From: Linanthus parryae
Lineage: Eukaryota; Streptophyta; Magnoliopsida; Ericales; Polemoniaceae
Reading direction: 5' to 3'
DNA: 64,000 bases
Assembly: GCA_023055425.1 (NCBI GenBank)
Contig: JALGPY010000008.1
Span: forward strand, 7,946,501-8,010,500
The notes under the pieces are model-generated. The model searched no databases and was not told the DNA's origin. It saw only the letters and a program-made list of their open reading frames with translations. The position numbers and the translations under genes were made by a program. Positions 16,375 to 26,699 of the stretch are shown piece by piece; position 1 is the stretch's first letter; every line of letters begins with the position of its first letter.

Positions 16375-17682
16375 TTAATGAGAACTTACAAAGAAGGCAT
16401 CCACGATGGTGAAGTCTCTGCCGGGGTAGGTGACATAGTGAACGGAATGGAGGTGTGTTGGAGGTTCTAGGTGAGCATCGAACAGGGAGAGACTGATGTG
16501 AGTTTCTTTTTCTTTATAGTTAAAATCGCGAGGGACTTTCGCGGGGGGATTTCCTGCCTGGATATAACACAATTTGTCGTCACCGAGTGGGGTTAGAGTG
16601 GCCGACACCCTTGGAGAGAGGAGCCTGTATTTTATCACATCGTGCATGTCATCTTCCGTCAAGACCAGTCCTTGAGAATCTGCTCCTCCTTCTTGCTGCT
16701 TCTTCTCAAGTCTCATGACAAGAGGTATGGCGTAAGGATTGCGCATAAAAACTCCGTAAATTCCCCCTCGGATGAACATGCTCCCATTGCTGAAGCAGAA
16801 CCCTATGTCCCGAACTCTAGTCCACCCAGTTGTATCGAATTCGGACCAGGAGTTGTTGTCCAAATCATAGGCGTACAGCGCGTAATCCTCCAGCACATAA
16901 CCAGAGATGATCACCCTCCTGTTCACTTGGACATGGGCCAATGGATAAAATTCGGCAGGGAAATTAGGTGGGGCCCGAATCTCCCACTGTTGGTTCTCTC
17001 CTCCTCCGAGACGCTCAAATTGGGCAGTGACTTGAAATCCGGTGTGTGGGCAGGTTTGTTTTCCAGAGAGCGCAAAGATTTGACCATCACAAACAAATGT
17101 GGTCAGGTCGATTTTGGCGCTCATCATCACAGGACCTGGCTTGAGTATCTGATGAGCCTTGTGCCTGTAGGATCTCAGTTCGCCAAGGGAGGAGACTGTG
17201 TCCAGATCAAGCACAAACACTTCGCTATGGTATGTCCGACGGCCCGAGGAGCTAAGAGTAAAACCACCCACAAAATAAAGCTTCCTACCAAGTGATGCAA
17301 ACTTCATACCTGCCGGCCATCCTCCTGATGGAAATTCAAGGACAGGGTCCACATTGGCTCGGTCTATTTGTTCGACACCATCGACGGACAGGAAATACTG
17401 GCTGCAGCTGCCCGCTTCTGTGGTGGTTGTTACCGTGGTGACAATGGTGGTAGGAGGAGGGATCGGAGCGGCGGCGGTGGCAACAGGAGGGGAGACATCC
17501 AGCACGTAGAGGCTATGAGCCAGACGCTCAGAGTGGCTAAGGAGGGCATACAGCAGCTTCTTCTCTTGATCATCATCTGCTCCTGCTCTGGACTTCTTCT
17601 TACAACCTATCAATGTTGGGGATTCATCCCTCAATCTGGTCCGTCTCGTCTCCTCCTCCTCCGTCATCATCATCGTCGTCAT
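16375..17682 (-). CDS. Kelch-repeat / beta-propeller-like protein, copy 1
   Basis: The open frame encodes 435 residues. Residues 1-60 are hydrophilic with a basic KKKSRAGADDDQEKK patch. Residues 63-95 form a Pro/Thr/Val-rich linker. From about 100 the protein has repeated beta-strand blocks of kelch type, for example KFASLGRKLYFVGGF, VFVLDLDTVSSL and HVQVNRRVIISGYVLE, each ending in an aromatic or acidic turn. This predicts a partial beta-propeller for protein binding. No F-box is visible, so F-box/kelch is not supported. The frame ends GATGCCTTCTTT then GTAAGT, a consensus 5' splice site, so the last few residues (VSSH) are probably intron. A candidate acceptor near 16212 would add one valine and stop. 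Function unknown. Confidence 0.8.
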   Translation of the reverse strand: MTTMMMTEEEETRRTRLRDESPTLIGCKKKSRAGADDDQEKKLLYALLSHSERLAHSLYVLDVSPPVATAAAPIPPPTTIVTTVTTTTEAGSCSQYFLSVDGVEQIDRANVDPVLEFPSGGWPAGMKFASLGRKLYFVGGFTLSSSGRRTYHSEVFVLDLDTVSSLGELRSYRHKAHQILKPGPVMMSAKIDLTTFVCDGQIFALSGKQTCPHTGFQVTAQFERLGGGENQQWEIRAPPNFPAEFYPLAHVQVNRRVIISGYVLEDYALYAYDLDNNSWSEFDTTGWTRVRDIGFCFSNGSMFIRGGIYGVFMRNPYAIPLVMRLEKKQQEGGADSQGLVLTEDDMHDVIKYRLLSPRVSATLTPLGDDKLCYIQAGNPPAKVPRDFNYKEKETHISLSLFDAHLEPPTHLHSVHYVTYPGRDFTIVDAFFVSSH

Positions 17683-17735
17683 GTCAGTTCAGTTGTTGCT
17701 GTTTGTTTGGGTGGAAGAGGGAGGAGGGTGTTCTT

Positions 17736-17860
17736 GCTTGTTTGTATAGAGTGGGATGAAGGAGGGAATTTATAGGGGTCGTGTGTAGGGTTTATGGGGG
17801 AAGAGGGAGGGGTGTATCTTAGCTTGTTTGTATAGTGGGATGAAGGAGGGGATTTATAGG
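17736..17860 (-). promoter_or_regulatory. Core promoter of kelch copy 1 with 86-bp tandem duplication
   Basis: On the minus strand two TATAAAT boxes occur (17767-17774 and 17852-17858), about 85 and 170 bp before the ATG at 17682. Each lies in a copy of the same segment; on the plus strand GCTTGTTTGTATAG starts at 17736 and again at 17822, a period of 86 bp. Copy 2 of the gene has a single such segment (TATA at 23304-23311). A second transcription start in copy 1 is inferred. Confidence 0.65.
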
Positions 17861-17903
17861 GTTCGTGTGTGGCGGTGTTACTGCGAAAGGAAATATTAGA
17901 TTA

Positions 17904-19140
17904 CAATAAATAATTTTTTAAACTTTAGACCTACAGCTTTTTTAAACTTTGGACCTACAGCATCGTCTCGTTGACACTTAACTAAAAAAAAACATTCATG
18001 TAATTTCACTTTTACCGACATCGCGCACAATCTTATTAAAACTGTTGTTAGCTAAGTGGTGGTAAAAGTAAAACTGAGGGGGCTTTCTGTTTGAAAAATA
18101 GTTGGTAAAAATGAAACTATATGGTAGCTAAGTGTCAACAAGACAATACTACAGTGGATTTAATGTCAAAAGTTCTAATTTTTTTTTAGAATAAACAAAT
18201 AATGTTTAATGACTCAATCTACACTTGCAACAGAGACAGAAACCCTGTGGGTGAGGATTCGAGAGATTTTTCTTTTTTTTTTTTTTCTTTTTTTTTGAGA
18301 ATACAGAAAAATTTCTCAAAAAATAAATAAGTAGAAAAACCGAGAGAAACTCAATCATCAACGGGACAAAAGAGAAACTCACCCATCAAAGGGATCAAAG
18401 AGAAACTCCACCGCCCAAGCCGCAAAGCAATTGGGGTTTTGTCGTTTCACCCGACCCTATTCACGGCAGCTGAACTCTTCTACTCCGAAGAGAGTTAGGA
18501 CCGATCCAAACGAGAGAGTAAGGTTAAAACTAAATTTCAAAGAATGCGAGTGGGGCTGTAGTAATTTTTCTGTGGGGGCTCAACTGAAAAATAGAAACAA
18601 AAGAAGGATAAAATTAAATTTTATGAAGTTGAGTGGGGGTAATAGTGAAATTTTCTGGGGTTATAGTAAAATTTTGTGGGTTCTAAACTGAAAAATCAAA
18701 ACAAAAGAAAAGTAAAATTACTATTTAAAAAAGTTGAGCTGGGACTATAGCCGCACATGTCCCTATGTAAGTAAGCCCATGAACGTCGATACCCCTTACA
18801 TAGGGTAGACGGGTATTCACACTCAAGGTAAGGTCACATGATTTAGTCGAGGTGGCCTAGACACCACTGTTAACATAATCAAAATACTGTCTTGGAGTGT
18901 CTTGCAAATTTTTCTAAGTATATTGAGGAGGTGATTTCAATAGGAAACGATACACGGATTTTCCAATCTTTTCATAATGTTGTAGTCCTGGAAAGAACTC
19001 TACAATATTATCAAAGAATGACAAGTTCGTGTTAAGTTTCACTACTCAAGTCACCACCTCAACTTGTTTGAGAAAAACAGCAAGACGCCCATTTTGGGGA
19101 CACGAGTATATAGAAAGATAAATCACCTATTTTAAAGTAA
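17904..19140. other. Intergenic DNA with degenerate tandem repeat
   Basis: A T-rich tract lies near 18269-18296. From about 18535 to 18755 a GTGGGG(C/T)...AACTGAAAAAT...AAAAGAA unit of about 100 bp is repeated in degenerate form. The plus-strand frame across it (18431-18691) is a by-product. No gene is supported. Confidence 0.45.
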
Positions 19141-19167
19141 GCAATGGTTCTCCTTGAAACATATTTA

Positions 19168-19500
19168 TTAGCATTGTTGACATGGAATATTATCCAATGG
19201 TTTACGGGATTGATAAAGAATCTGGGGGCACGAGAATATAGGAAGATAAATCCGGTCGTAGGCTTTCGCCATATCCAGTTTCAGAGCCATATAATCAATT
19301 CTTCCTTTCTTCCTTGTTCGCATAGTGTGCAATAACTCAAAAGCAAAAAGAATATTATCTGTAATCAGTCTTCCTGGAACGAAAGCACTTTCAAACTCGG
19401 AAACAAGGGGGTCAAGTACACTTTTTAAGCGATTAGCAATCGTTTTTGTGACTAGTTTGTAAATAACAGTACACAAACTTATCGGACGTAAATCGCTCCC
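19168..19500 (-). pseudogene. LINE reverse transcriptase fragment
   Basis: On the minus strand about 75 codons encode the central RT region of a plant L1-type [36 protein letters not shown] and LKLDMAKAYDR. The same motifs occur in the LINE at 32.4-37.9 kb. Similarity stops directly after AYDR. There is no flanking LINE sequence, so this is a dead 5'- and 3'-truncated piece, partly duplicated in the adjacent palindrome. Confidence 0.85.
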
Positions 19501-19640
19501 TTTTTAAGCGATTAGCAATCGTTTTTGTGACTAGTTTGTAAATAACAGTACACAAACTTATCGGACGTAAATCGCTCGATTTACGTCCGATAAGTTTGTG
19601 TACTGTTATTTACAAACTAGTCACAAAAACGATTGCTAAT
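19421..19640. repeat. Direct repeat plus 64-bp-arm palindrome made from LINE sequence
   Basis: A 79-bp piece of the LINE RT fragment occurs twice in direct orientation (starting 19421 and 19500). The second copy is then followed by its own reverse complement: arms 19511-19574 and 19577-19640, each 64 bp and perfectly matched by eye, with a 2-base centre (CT). A structure of this kind arises by fold-back synthesis or break repair; an assembly artefact is possible. Confidence 0.85.
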
Positions 19641-20468
19641 GTTCAACATAGGCAACCTATGTAGGCTTGGGAGTGTGTTGACAAGTGGAGCTGATGTTCA
19701 ACATAGGCAAGAAGCATGGGTTTTGTGTGTTTGTGAGCACGAGACACAACAGTTGCTAATGAGTCTGGTCAGAGACGTTCGCAACTTTTGCAAGGAAATT
19801 CACAAGAAGCTCCTGAGCAGAGATTGAGGTGGTGGACGCAGTTGACGAGGCCATGGCAGAGGAGGCGTCCTGATATCTCTGTATGTGGTTTGTGACGATA
19901 AATCTTGAGCAACTTGAGGCAAGAAGAGAGGTAAGTCGCGGCGGGTTCACAAAGTGATGGCTTTGCAAGACGCCTTGGTGAAGGTGTAGGATCGAACAGG
20001 AGAAGCAACGACGCAAGGAGAAGCACTCAGGGCTGGCGTGGAGAAACACGTGGTGGACGTGTGAGGACGCTGAAGCATGGAAATAGTGCATGCTATGCAG
20101 CCGTTCCAGGTTGTCCGAAAGGGTGCTCAAGTGACGAGATCAGTGATGAAGAAAACTACTGCAGTAGTGAAGAGGAAGGGAGTCTCGTTTACACTTGACG
20201 TGGTTGGTGGTGATCTCGCCAATGATGAGCTAGCTGGTGGAGAGATGGAGACACACTACTCCCCAAAGTGGCATGCTTTGGGACGCACCCGTGTCGGGGG
20301 TGCGAGGTTGTGCCCTAGGAGGGGTGCAAAGCATCTCGGTAGAGGTGCGATGGTGATCCATGCATGTGAAGCATGGCGGACGCAGCGGAATCGACAACAA
20401 CGATGGAGAGCTCCTGGATGGCTAAGGAATTTGCCGCGTGGTTGCAGAATTCAAGACAAGGTGTAGTT
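19641..20468 (+). mobile_element. Internal 3' remnant of an LTR element
   Basis: There is no retroviral-type domain in any frame. GTTCAACATAGGCAA is repeated at 19641 and 19695. The stretch ends CAAGGTGTAGTT directly before the LTR at 20469, which resembles the CAAGGTGGAGAT polypurine tract of Tork/Tnt1 elements with mutations. It is interpreted as the non-coding 3' part of a non-autonomous or rearranged element. Confidence 0.4.
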
Positions 20469-21003
20469 TGTTGGGTTTTTGTCTTGATTCTGTGTTTTGG
20501 AAATATTGGGAAATTCTTGTTTTTGGAAACTAGTAGAATTTGGAATCTACTAGTATTCCTTATTAGTTTATTTCCTAATATTTGTACAATTATGATTACT
20601 TGGAGAGAAAGTCGGTGTGGCCTATTTATAGGCGGCTCTACAAGAGTTCTAATTGAGTAGAGGAGAGGAGAGGAGAGGAGAGGCGAGGAGTGGTGAGAGA
20701 GAATTGGTGAGAAATATTAGTGAGCGGATGTGAGATGTTAGAGTTTCATAGATGTAGTCTATGAGGATGAGAGTATCGCGTCGACGTAGTCCGCGGATTG
20801 AGCTGTCTCTCCCCTACAATGTATTCCCTCATTGATATAGTGAAAATTCTCCTCCTCCGGTGGATGTATGCGGTTTTGCCGAACAGTGTTAAATTCTCGT
20901 GTTGTCGTTTTTCTTCTCCTATATTGCATGTGTTGAGTGTGTGATCATGTGGCGTATTTTTTGCTTCCGTTGCAGCGGGAATTCGACGAATAATTCCCCA
21001 ACA
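20469..21003 (+). repeat. LTR of a Tork/Tnt1-like element
   Basis: The 535-bp block starts TGTTGGG and ends CCCCAACA. It contains CTATTTATAGGCGG (TATA region near 20625), a GGAGAGGAGAGGAGAG microsatellite, and the typical U5 end TTGCTTCCGTTGCAGCGGG...ATTCCCCAACA. No PBS follows and no target duplication is visible, so it is best read as a 3' LTR or an eroded solo LTR. Confidence 0.65.
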
Positions 21004-21623
21004 CACACATATCAATATTTAATTAGTAGATCAAATTATAAATAGAATGAACAAATTTCGCCAACATGGATAACAAGTGTAACATGTAACAAGATCAGCT
21101 ACCGACAATACACACATATTTATGAGGGTGGAATCCAAATGGCTTATCAGTTATGAGAGAACTGATAAGCAACTTGTCAGCCATGTTTGAGTCATGGAAC
21201 TGTCAGCCTTGTTTGAGTGATTGAAACAAAAGACGAACCCTCAGAAATAGAACACCTCAACTCTGGAAACCAGTGGACACCTACCCCTCTCTTCTGTGCG
21301 TACGAATGCTGCAGAACACATAAACTCTATAAACTAATCAGGCCTAAATATCCGGAACTAGAACAATGTGCATAGCTAAATGCAGCAGAACAAGATCAAC
21401 ACCTATTAATCAGTACTTCCAGGGCCAACAAGCTGCTAAATCAACCCCAGGGTTTCATGTCAAAGTAGCACAATGAAGCACGAGCATTAAAAATTAAACA
21501 TGTATGTAACAAACGCCCATGGAAGAAATTAAAAGATATAGAACAAGAACTATCATCCCATTAACAATTTCTAGATACCTATCTCTATCATAAATCAGAA
21601 TCATGGTATGCTATGATGACATA
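21004..21623. other. Intergenic DNA, no gene recognised
   Basis: AT-rich, no domain-bearing frame. GATAAGCAACTTGTCAGCC and related words recur near 21165-21210. Confidence 0.4.
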
Positions 21624-23356
21624 GCCTAAATGCTACACTGATTGATACTCAAGCATAGTGCTAAACCCTTCAAGTCAAATTGAAGAATACAAACCACGAT
21701 AGAAACACCAAAAGACTGTCCTACCTGAGCGCTGTAGTCCACCATCCGCCATGTCAAACCTAATACATGAATCACAAGAAGGTCAAGGGAATGTAAAGAA
21801 GGAGATTAGGAAGAAGGATACGACATAACAAAGAAATACCGCAAAACAGATTTAATTGCAAGATAGATGAACAAAACATTATAGCAATTTAGGTGTGCCA
21901 ACACGCACGGCAATGAGAACTTACAAAGAAGGCATCCACGATGATGAAGTCTCTGCCGGGGTAGGTGACATAGTGAACGGAATGGAGGTGTGTTGGGGGT
22001 TCTAGGTGAGCATCGAACAGGGAGAGACTGATGTGAGTTTCTTTAGAGTTAAAATCGCGAGCGACTTTTGCGGGGGGATTTCCTGCCTGGATACAACACA
22101 ATTTGTCGTCACCGAGTGGGGTTAGAGTGGCCGACACCCTTGGAGAGAGGAGCCTGTATTTTATCACATCGTGCATGTCATCTTCCGTCAAGACCAGTCC
22201 TTGAGAATCTGCTCCTCCTTCTTGCTGCTTCTTCTCAAGTCTCATGACAAGAGGTATGGCGTAAGGATTGCGCATAAAAACTCCGTAAATTCCCCCTCGG
22301 ATGAACATGCTCCCATTGCTGAAGCAGAACCCTAGGTCCCGAACTCTAGTCCACCCAGTTGTATCGAATTCGGACCAGGAGTCGTTGTCCAAATCATAGG
22401 CGTACAGCGCGTAATCCTCCAGCACATAACCAGAGATGATCACCCTCCTGTTCACTTGGACATGGGCCAATGGATAAAATTCGGCAGGGAAATTAGGTGG
22501 GGCCCGAATCTCCCACTGTTGGTTCTCTCCTCCTCCGAGACGCTCAAATTGGGCAGTGACTTGAAATCCGGTGTGTGGGCAGGTTTGTTTTCCAGAGAGC
22601 GCAAAGATTTGACCATCACAAACTAATGTGGTCAGGTCGATTTTGGCGCTCATCATCACAGGACCTGGCTTGAGTATCTGATGAGCCTTGTGCCTGTAGG
22701 ATCTCAGTTCGCCAAGGGAGGAGACTGTGTCCAGATCAAGCACAAACACTTCGCTATGGTATGTCCGACGGCCCGAGGAGCTAAGAGTAAAACCACCCAC
22801 AAAATAAAGCTTCCTACCAAGTGATGCAAACTTGATATCTGCCGGCCATCCTCCAGATGGAAATTCAAGGACAGGGTCCACAGTGGATCGGTCTAGTTGT
22901 TCGACACCATCGACGGACAGGAAATACTGGCTGCAGCTGCCAGCTTCTGTGGTGGTTGTTTCCGTGGTAATGGTGACAGTGGTGGCATTGGTGGGAGGAG
23001 GGATCGTGGCTGCGGCGGAGGAGACATCCAGCACGTAGAGGCTATGAGCCAGACGCTCAGAGTGGCTAAGGAGGACATACAGCAGCTTCTTCTCTTGATC
23101 ATCATCTGCTCCTGCTCTGGACTTCTTCTTACAACCTATCAATGTTGGGGATTCATCCCTCAATCTGGTCCGTCTCGTCTCCTCCTCCTCCTTCATCATC
23201 ATCGTCGTCATGTCAGTTCAGTTGTTGCTGTTTGTTTGGGTTTGTGGGTGGAAGAGGGAGGAGGGTGTTCTTGCTTGTTTGAATAGAGTGGGATGAAGGA
23301 GGGAATTTATAGGGTTTGTGTGTGGCGGTGTTACTGTGAAAGGAAATATTAGATTA
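21624..23356 (-). repeat. Tandem duplication unit, copy 2 (kelch gene region)
   Basis: This is the partner of 16081-17903. Homology starts at GCCTAAATGCT on the left and ends after ATTAGATTA on the right in both copies. Confidence 0.9.
21889..23211 (-). CDS. Kelch-repeat / beta-propeller-like protein, copy 2
   Basis: The 440-residue frame is nearly identical to copy 1. Differences are concentrated in the Pro/Thr linker (residues 63-95), with substitutions such as IDRAN/LDRST, AGM/ADI, DNN/DND and CYIQ/CCIQ and a two-residue deletion near KETH. The kelch-type strand blocks are intact and there are no stops. Its C-terminus runs VSSHCRACWHT instead of VSSH, again after a GTAAGT splice-donor word, which supports the idea that this tail is intronic in both genes. 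A single TATAAAT box lies at 23304-23311. Both copies look translatable. Role unknown; a protein-interaction scaffold is the family expectation. Confidence 0.8.
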   Translation of the reverse strand: MTTMMMKEEEETRRTRLRDESPTLIGCKKKSRAGADDDQEKKLLYVLLSHSERLAHSLYVLDVSSAAATIPPPTNATTVTITTETTTTEAGSCSQYFLSVDGVEQLDRSTVDPVLEFPSGGWPADIKFASLGRKLYFVGGFTLSSSGRRTYHSEVFVLDLDTVSSLGELRSYRHKAHQILKPGPVMMSAKIDLTTLVCDGQIFALSGKQTCPHTGFQVTAQFERLGGGENQQWEIRAPPNFPAEFYPLAHVQVNRRVIISGYVLEDYALYAYDLDNDSWSEFDTTGWTRVRDLGFCFSNGSMFIRGGIYGVFMRNPYAIPLVMRLEKKQQEGGADSQGLVLTEDDMHDVIKYRLLSPRVSATLTPLGDDKLCCIQAGNPPAKVARDFNSKETHISLSLFDAHLEPPTHLHSVHYVTYPGRDFIIVDAFFVSSHCRACWHT

Positions 23357-23399
23357 GGCATCCTCAGAAAAAAAAAAAAAACAATAAATATTAGTACAA

Positions 23400-23690
23400 T
23401 AATGCTATTCACCGCACCTCTAGCACCGATTTTCAGCACTTCTTTAGGTGTGATTGTCCACCTGTCGATAAGAACAATTGAACAAAAGATATATATGGAA
23501 TAGAGTTTTTTTTTTTCTTGCAAACATATGGAATAGAGTTTTTTGTTCTAATATGATTTATCTCTAAAAAATAATTAAATTACATTTTACTTTTTTTTGT
23601 TATTCTTTTGTGGGTCCGCCTTGCGCAGGTGGACAATCACACTTAAGGAAGTGCTGAAAATTGTAGGCATTGAAATTCAATTACATTTTA
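23400..23690. mobile_element. MITE-like inverted repeat element
   Basis: The left arm TTTTCAGCACTTCTTTAGG...CACCTG (23429-23464) and the right arm CAGGTGGACAATCACAC...CTGAAAAT (23624-23659) are inverted, with few mismatches over about 36 bp. They enclose roughly 160 bp of AT-rich sequence. Outer edges and target duplication are uncertain. Confidence 0.5.
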
Positions 23691-23720
23691 TTTTTATGTT
23701 ATATACTTACATTATATATA

Positions 23721-23747
23721 TTAGCAAACCGTCCGTGCATTGCACGG
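23721..23747 (-). mobile_element. Helitron-like 3' terminus (minus orientation)
   Basis: On the minus strand the sequence reads hairpin CCGTGCAATGCACGG, then ACGGTTTG, then CTAA followed by T. This fits the Helitron rule of a 3' hairpin followed by CTRR before an inserted-into T. The corresponding 5' TC end, to the right, was not located; the tandem repeats at 24189-25360 could lie inside the element. Confidence 0.5.
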
Positions 23748-24188
23748 AATTCATAAGTCTTGAAATAGTAGCTATAACGAATTTTCATAACTACAGTAGA
23801 TTTTATACTACATCCACCCGATATCTATATATATATATATAAGCAGATAAGTGCTCAGGTTTAACTACAACATGCCATTTGTCTTTTGAAATCTCTCATT
23901 ATGAGAACATATGTCGCCTACTTGGACATCCTTACCAATAATTAACATCCACATAGACAAGATGCACTACATGGCAGTTTAATCATCACCCTCATTTATT
24001 TATTTATGTGTCATCAATAAGAGTCTTTTAATAACCAAGGGGTTACACAATTGATATTAATTATCTTCTATTGTGATTCACTAAATTCATGCACCATATT
24101 TCATATTTAATTTTTTTGTCCAGTTTTTAGGTGTTTTATTCTATATATTTAGATCAGTAGTAATAGGAACGAGCCATTTGAATCAGTA

Positions 24189-25360
24189 GTGTTTCTATCA
24201 CTATAACAGTCTGTTTGACTTCCTCTAGGGTGCCTTATATTATAGGCATTTGACAAATTGCCATACATGGATTGACTAAATTCTCGACTTAGAGGAAACA
24301 TGAAGGAATATTCGAAGCACGATGTCAACGAATTTGATAAGATAATTTACTTGATAACGTTTTGCGGTGTTCAACTAGATACTACTGCAATTTCTATAAA
24401 TTTTCCTTCAGATAGTAATACAAAATCATTGACTTCTTTCACGATTTGCATTACATGACAGTTTGGACTATTAGGAACGAGTATGAACTAAGTTGAACTC
24501 TTATGTTTTTTTCACTCAACGAATTTGATACGATAATTTACTTGCTAACATTTTTCGGTGTTTAACTAGATACTACTGCAATTTCTATCAATTTTCCTTC
24601 GTATTGTAATACAAAATCATTGATTTCTTTCACGATTTGCATTTCATGACAGTAGTGTTTCATCACTATGACAGTCTGTTTCACTTGCTATAGGGTGCCT
24701 TATATTATAGGCATTTGACTAATTGTCATACATGGATGGATTAAATTCTCGACTTAGAGGAAACATGAAGGAAAATTCGAAGTACGATGTCAACGAATTT
24801 GATAAGATAATTTACTTGCTAACGCTTTGCGGTGCTCAACTAGATACTACTGCAATTTCTATCCATTTCCTTCCAATTGTAATACAAAATCATTGACTTC
24901 TTTCACGATTTGCATTACATGACAGTTTGGACTATTATGAATGATATAAACTAAGTTTAACTCTTATGTTTTTTCACTCAACGAATTTGGTACGATAATT
25001 TACTTGCTAACATTTTGCAGTGTTCAACTAGATACTAGTGCAATTTCTATCTATTTTCCTTCATATCGTAATACAAAATCATTGATTTCTTTCACAATTT
25101 TCATTTCATGACAGTTTGGACTATTGGGAACGAGCATGAACTAAGTTTAACTCTTATGTTTTTTTCACTCAATGAATTTGATAAGATAATTTATTTTCTT
25201 ACATTTTGCGGTGTTCAACTAGATATTACTGCAATTTCTATCAATTCTCCATCAAATCTTAATACGAAATCATTGATTTCTTTCACGGTTTGCATTTCAT
25301 GAAAGTTTGGACTATTGGGAACGAGTAAGAACTAAGTTTAATTCTCATTTTTTTTCACTC
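24189..25360. repeat. Higher-order tandem repeat (about 190-bp units)
   Basis: Unit B (about 190 bp) contains AATTTGATAAGATAATTTAC, GTGTTCAACTAGATACTAC and CAAAATCATTGA. It begins at about 24331, 24522, 24796, 24984 and 25174. A separate 142-bp unit A (CTATCACTATAACAGTCTG to GATGTCAACG) precedes the first and third copies (24189 and 24655), giving the order A-B-B-A-B-B-B. Non-coding and AT-rich. It could be a seed satellite array or the interior of a non-autonomous Helitron. Confidence 0.8.
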
Positions 25361-26699
25361 AAATAGACTGAATGCTTAAACAGTTGCGATACAAACACTA
25401 AAGGCGGCCGTCAATCAGTGAAGATCTCACTTATAAAATTTATGTGTTAAATCTTAAGTTTTAAAATCACGAAATATATTACTAATAATGACATGGACAT
25501 GTAAATTTTACTGTGCATACTAACGGTTGGTTTATTTCATTTACTCGTTATAGTCATATGTCCCTATTTTGAAACCAAGGAGAAAACATTGATGATTAGA
25601 TACTTCTTGGATAACTTTTGATGAATATTTTTTTATGATTTAATTTTCGTTGTTCGAAAATGAGTGCATCGAAAGATTTTTTTATTTATGAGACAGCAAA
25701 GCCGATAATTATAGAAAGTTACATCATGTTGGTTTCTTACAACTTTTCTCTTGGGACTAGGACAATTTCACATACTTTAATCCCTTAATTGCACTAAGAA
25801 ATGATTAGTGAAATAGTGATTACGGGTAACCTGCCTCTCGGCTCATGTTTTTTTCTAAGCTGCCTTATTTATAAAACATTTACTTTCTATAGTGCTGTTT
25901 AATTTTGGGTTGTTGTTGCTAACAACACAATTATAACAAGAGGATTGGTTGAACTTGAAATAAGAACATTCACCACAATCGAAACTATATATATTTTTGG
26001 AAATTGAAAGTCTCCACACAAATGTGTATTCTCGATAATTACCTAATATCGTACATTTTATGAAACACCATCTTCCATGACTACACATAGAGAAAGATCC
26101 GTGACCTGCTCTATTTGGTTTAAGAAATGATAGATGACCACTCCTATACCATGGCTAACCCGTTGAAATAACCATTGATTGTAAAGAATTTAATTTATAA
26201 TCCATGATATTTAAGCCCCGACCGGTGCTAAAATGAACCACCCATAGAGGCCGGATCACTGGGTCATTGGTTCATATGCTAAGCGGTAGGTCAATAGACC
26301 GACACTTATGGTATTCTAAATTTTTAGATACTTGAAAAAAAATTCTATAAAATTTAATTGTCCAAAGCCATTTTTAGATGGGATTATTGGACAGTTCAAA
26401 TGTAATCATTTTTGTTGTGTACTTACAAAAATGCAAATTTGAATTGTTTCTAGAGTATATGCATGATTAGCACACCCTAAGGTCACAATTTGCACGAGGT
26501 CCTTGGTTCAAACCTCGTCTCAGAAGAAAAAAAATGTCGCAATTTTAATTTGGGAAGAGAGAAAGAGAATCTTTCAATCTCATTTTATTTTATCACAAAG
26601 CAGAATGGGAAAGGGTTGCCATTAATTAATTTATGCATTTGTAAATAACATAAGAGATTTTTGTTTTTTGAAATAACAAAAGAGATTTTTGTTTCTTTT
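25361..26699. other. Intergenic DNA with possible SINE-like word
   Basis: No gene is supported. At 26498-26517 the sequence GAGGTCCTTGGTTCAAACCT contains GGTTCAAACC, which matches the Pol III B-box. A convincing A-box was not found. Confidence 0.35.

Larger units (their letters stand above)
16081..17903 (-). repeat. Tandem duplication unit, copy 1 (kelch gene region)
   Basis: This is homologous to 21624-23356 over its whole length, including the gene, its 3' flank and about 200 bp of promoter. The sequence is very similar throughout, differing by scattered substitutions, short indels in the coding linker and an extra 86-bp promoter segment in this copy. The two units lie in the same orientation about 5.5 kb apart. 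Confidence 0.9.

Noticed and set aside
18885..19085. Possible third Stowaway-like MITE
   Set aside because: Some interior words resemble the other two, but I could not find matching terminal inverted repeats or TA duplications.
20077..20660. Two plus-strand frames of 95-129 codons
   Set aside because: They lie in the non-coding 3' part and LTR of an LTR element and have no domain.
24189..25360. CRISPR-like array
   Set aside because: Repeats are about 190 bp without unique short spacers, in a plant nuclear context.
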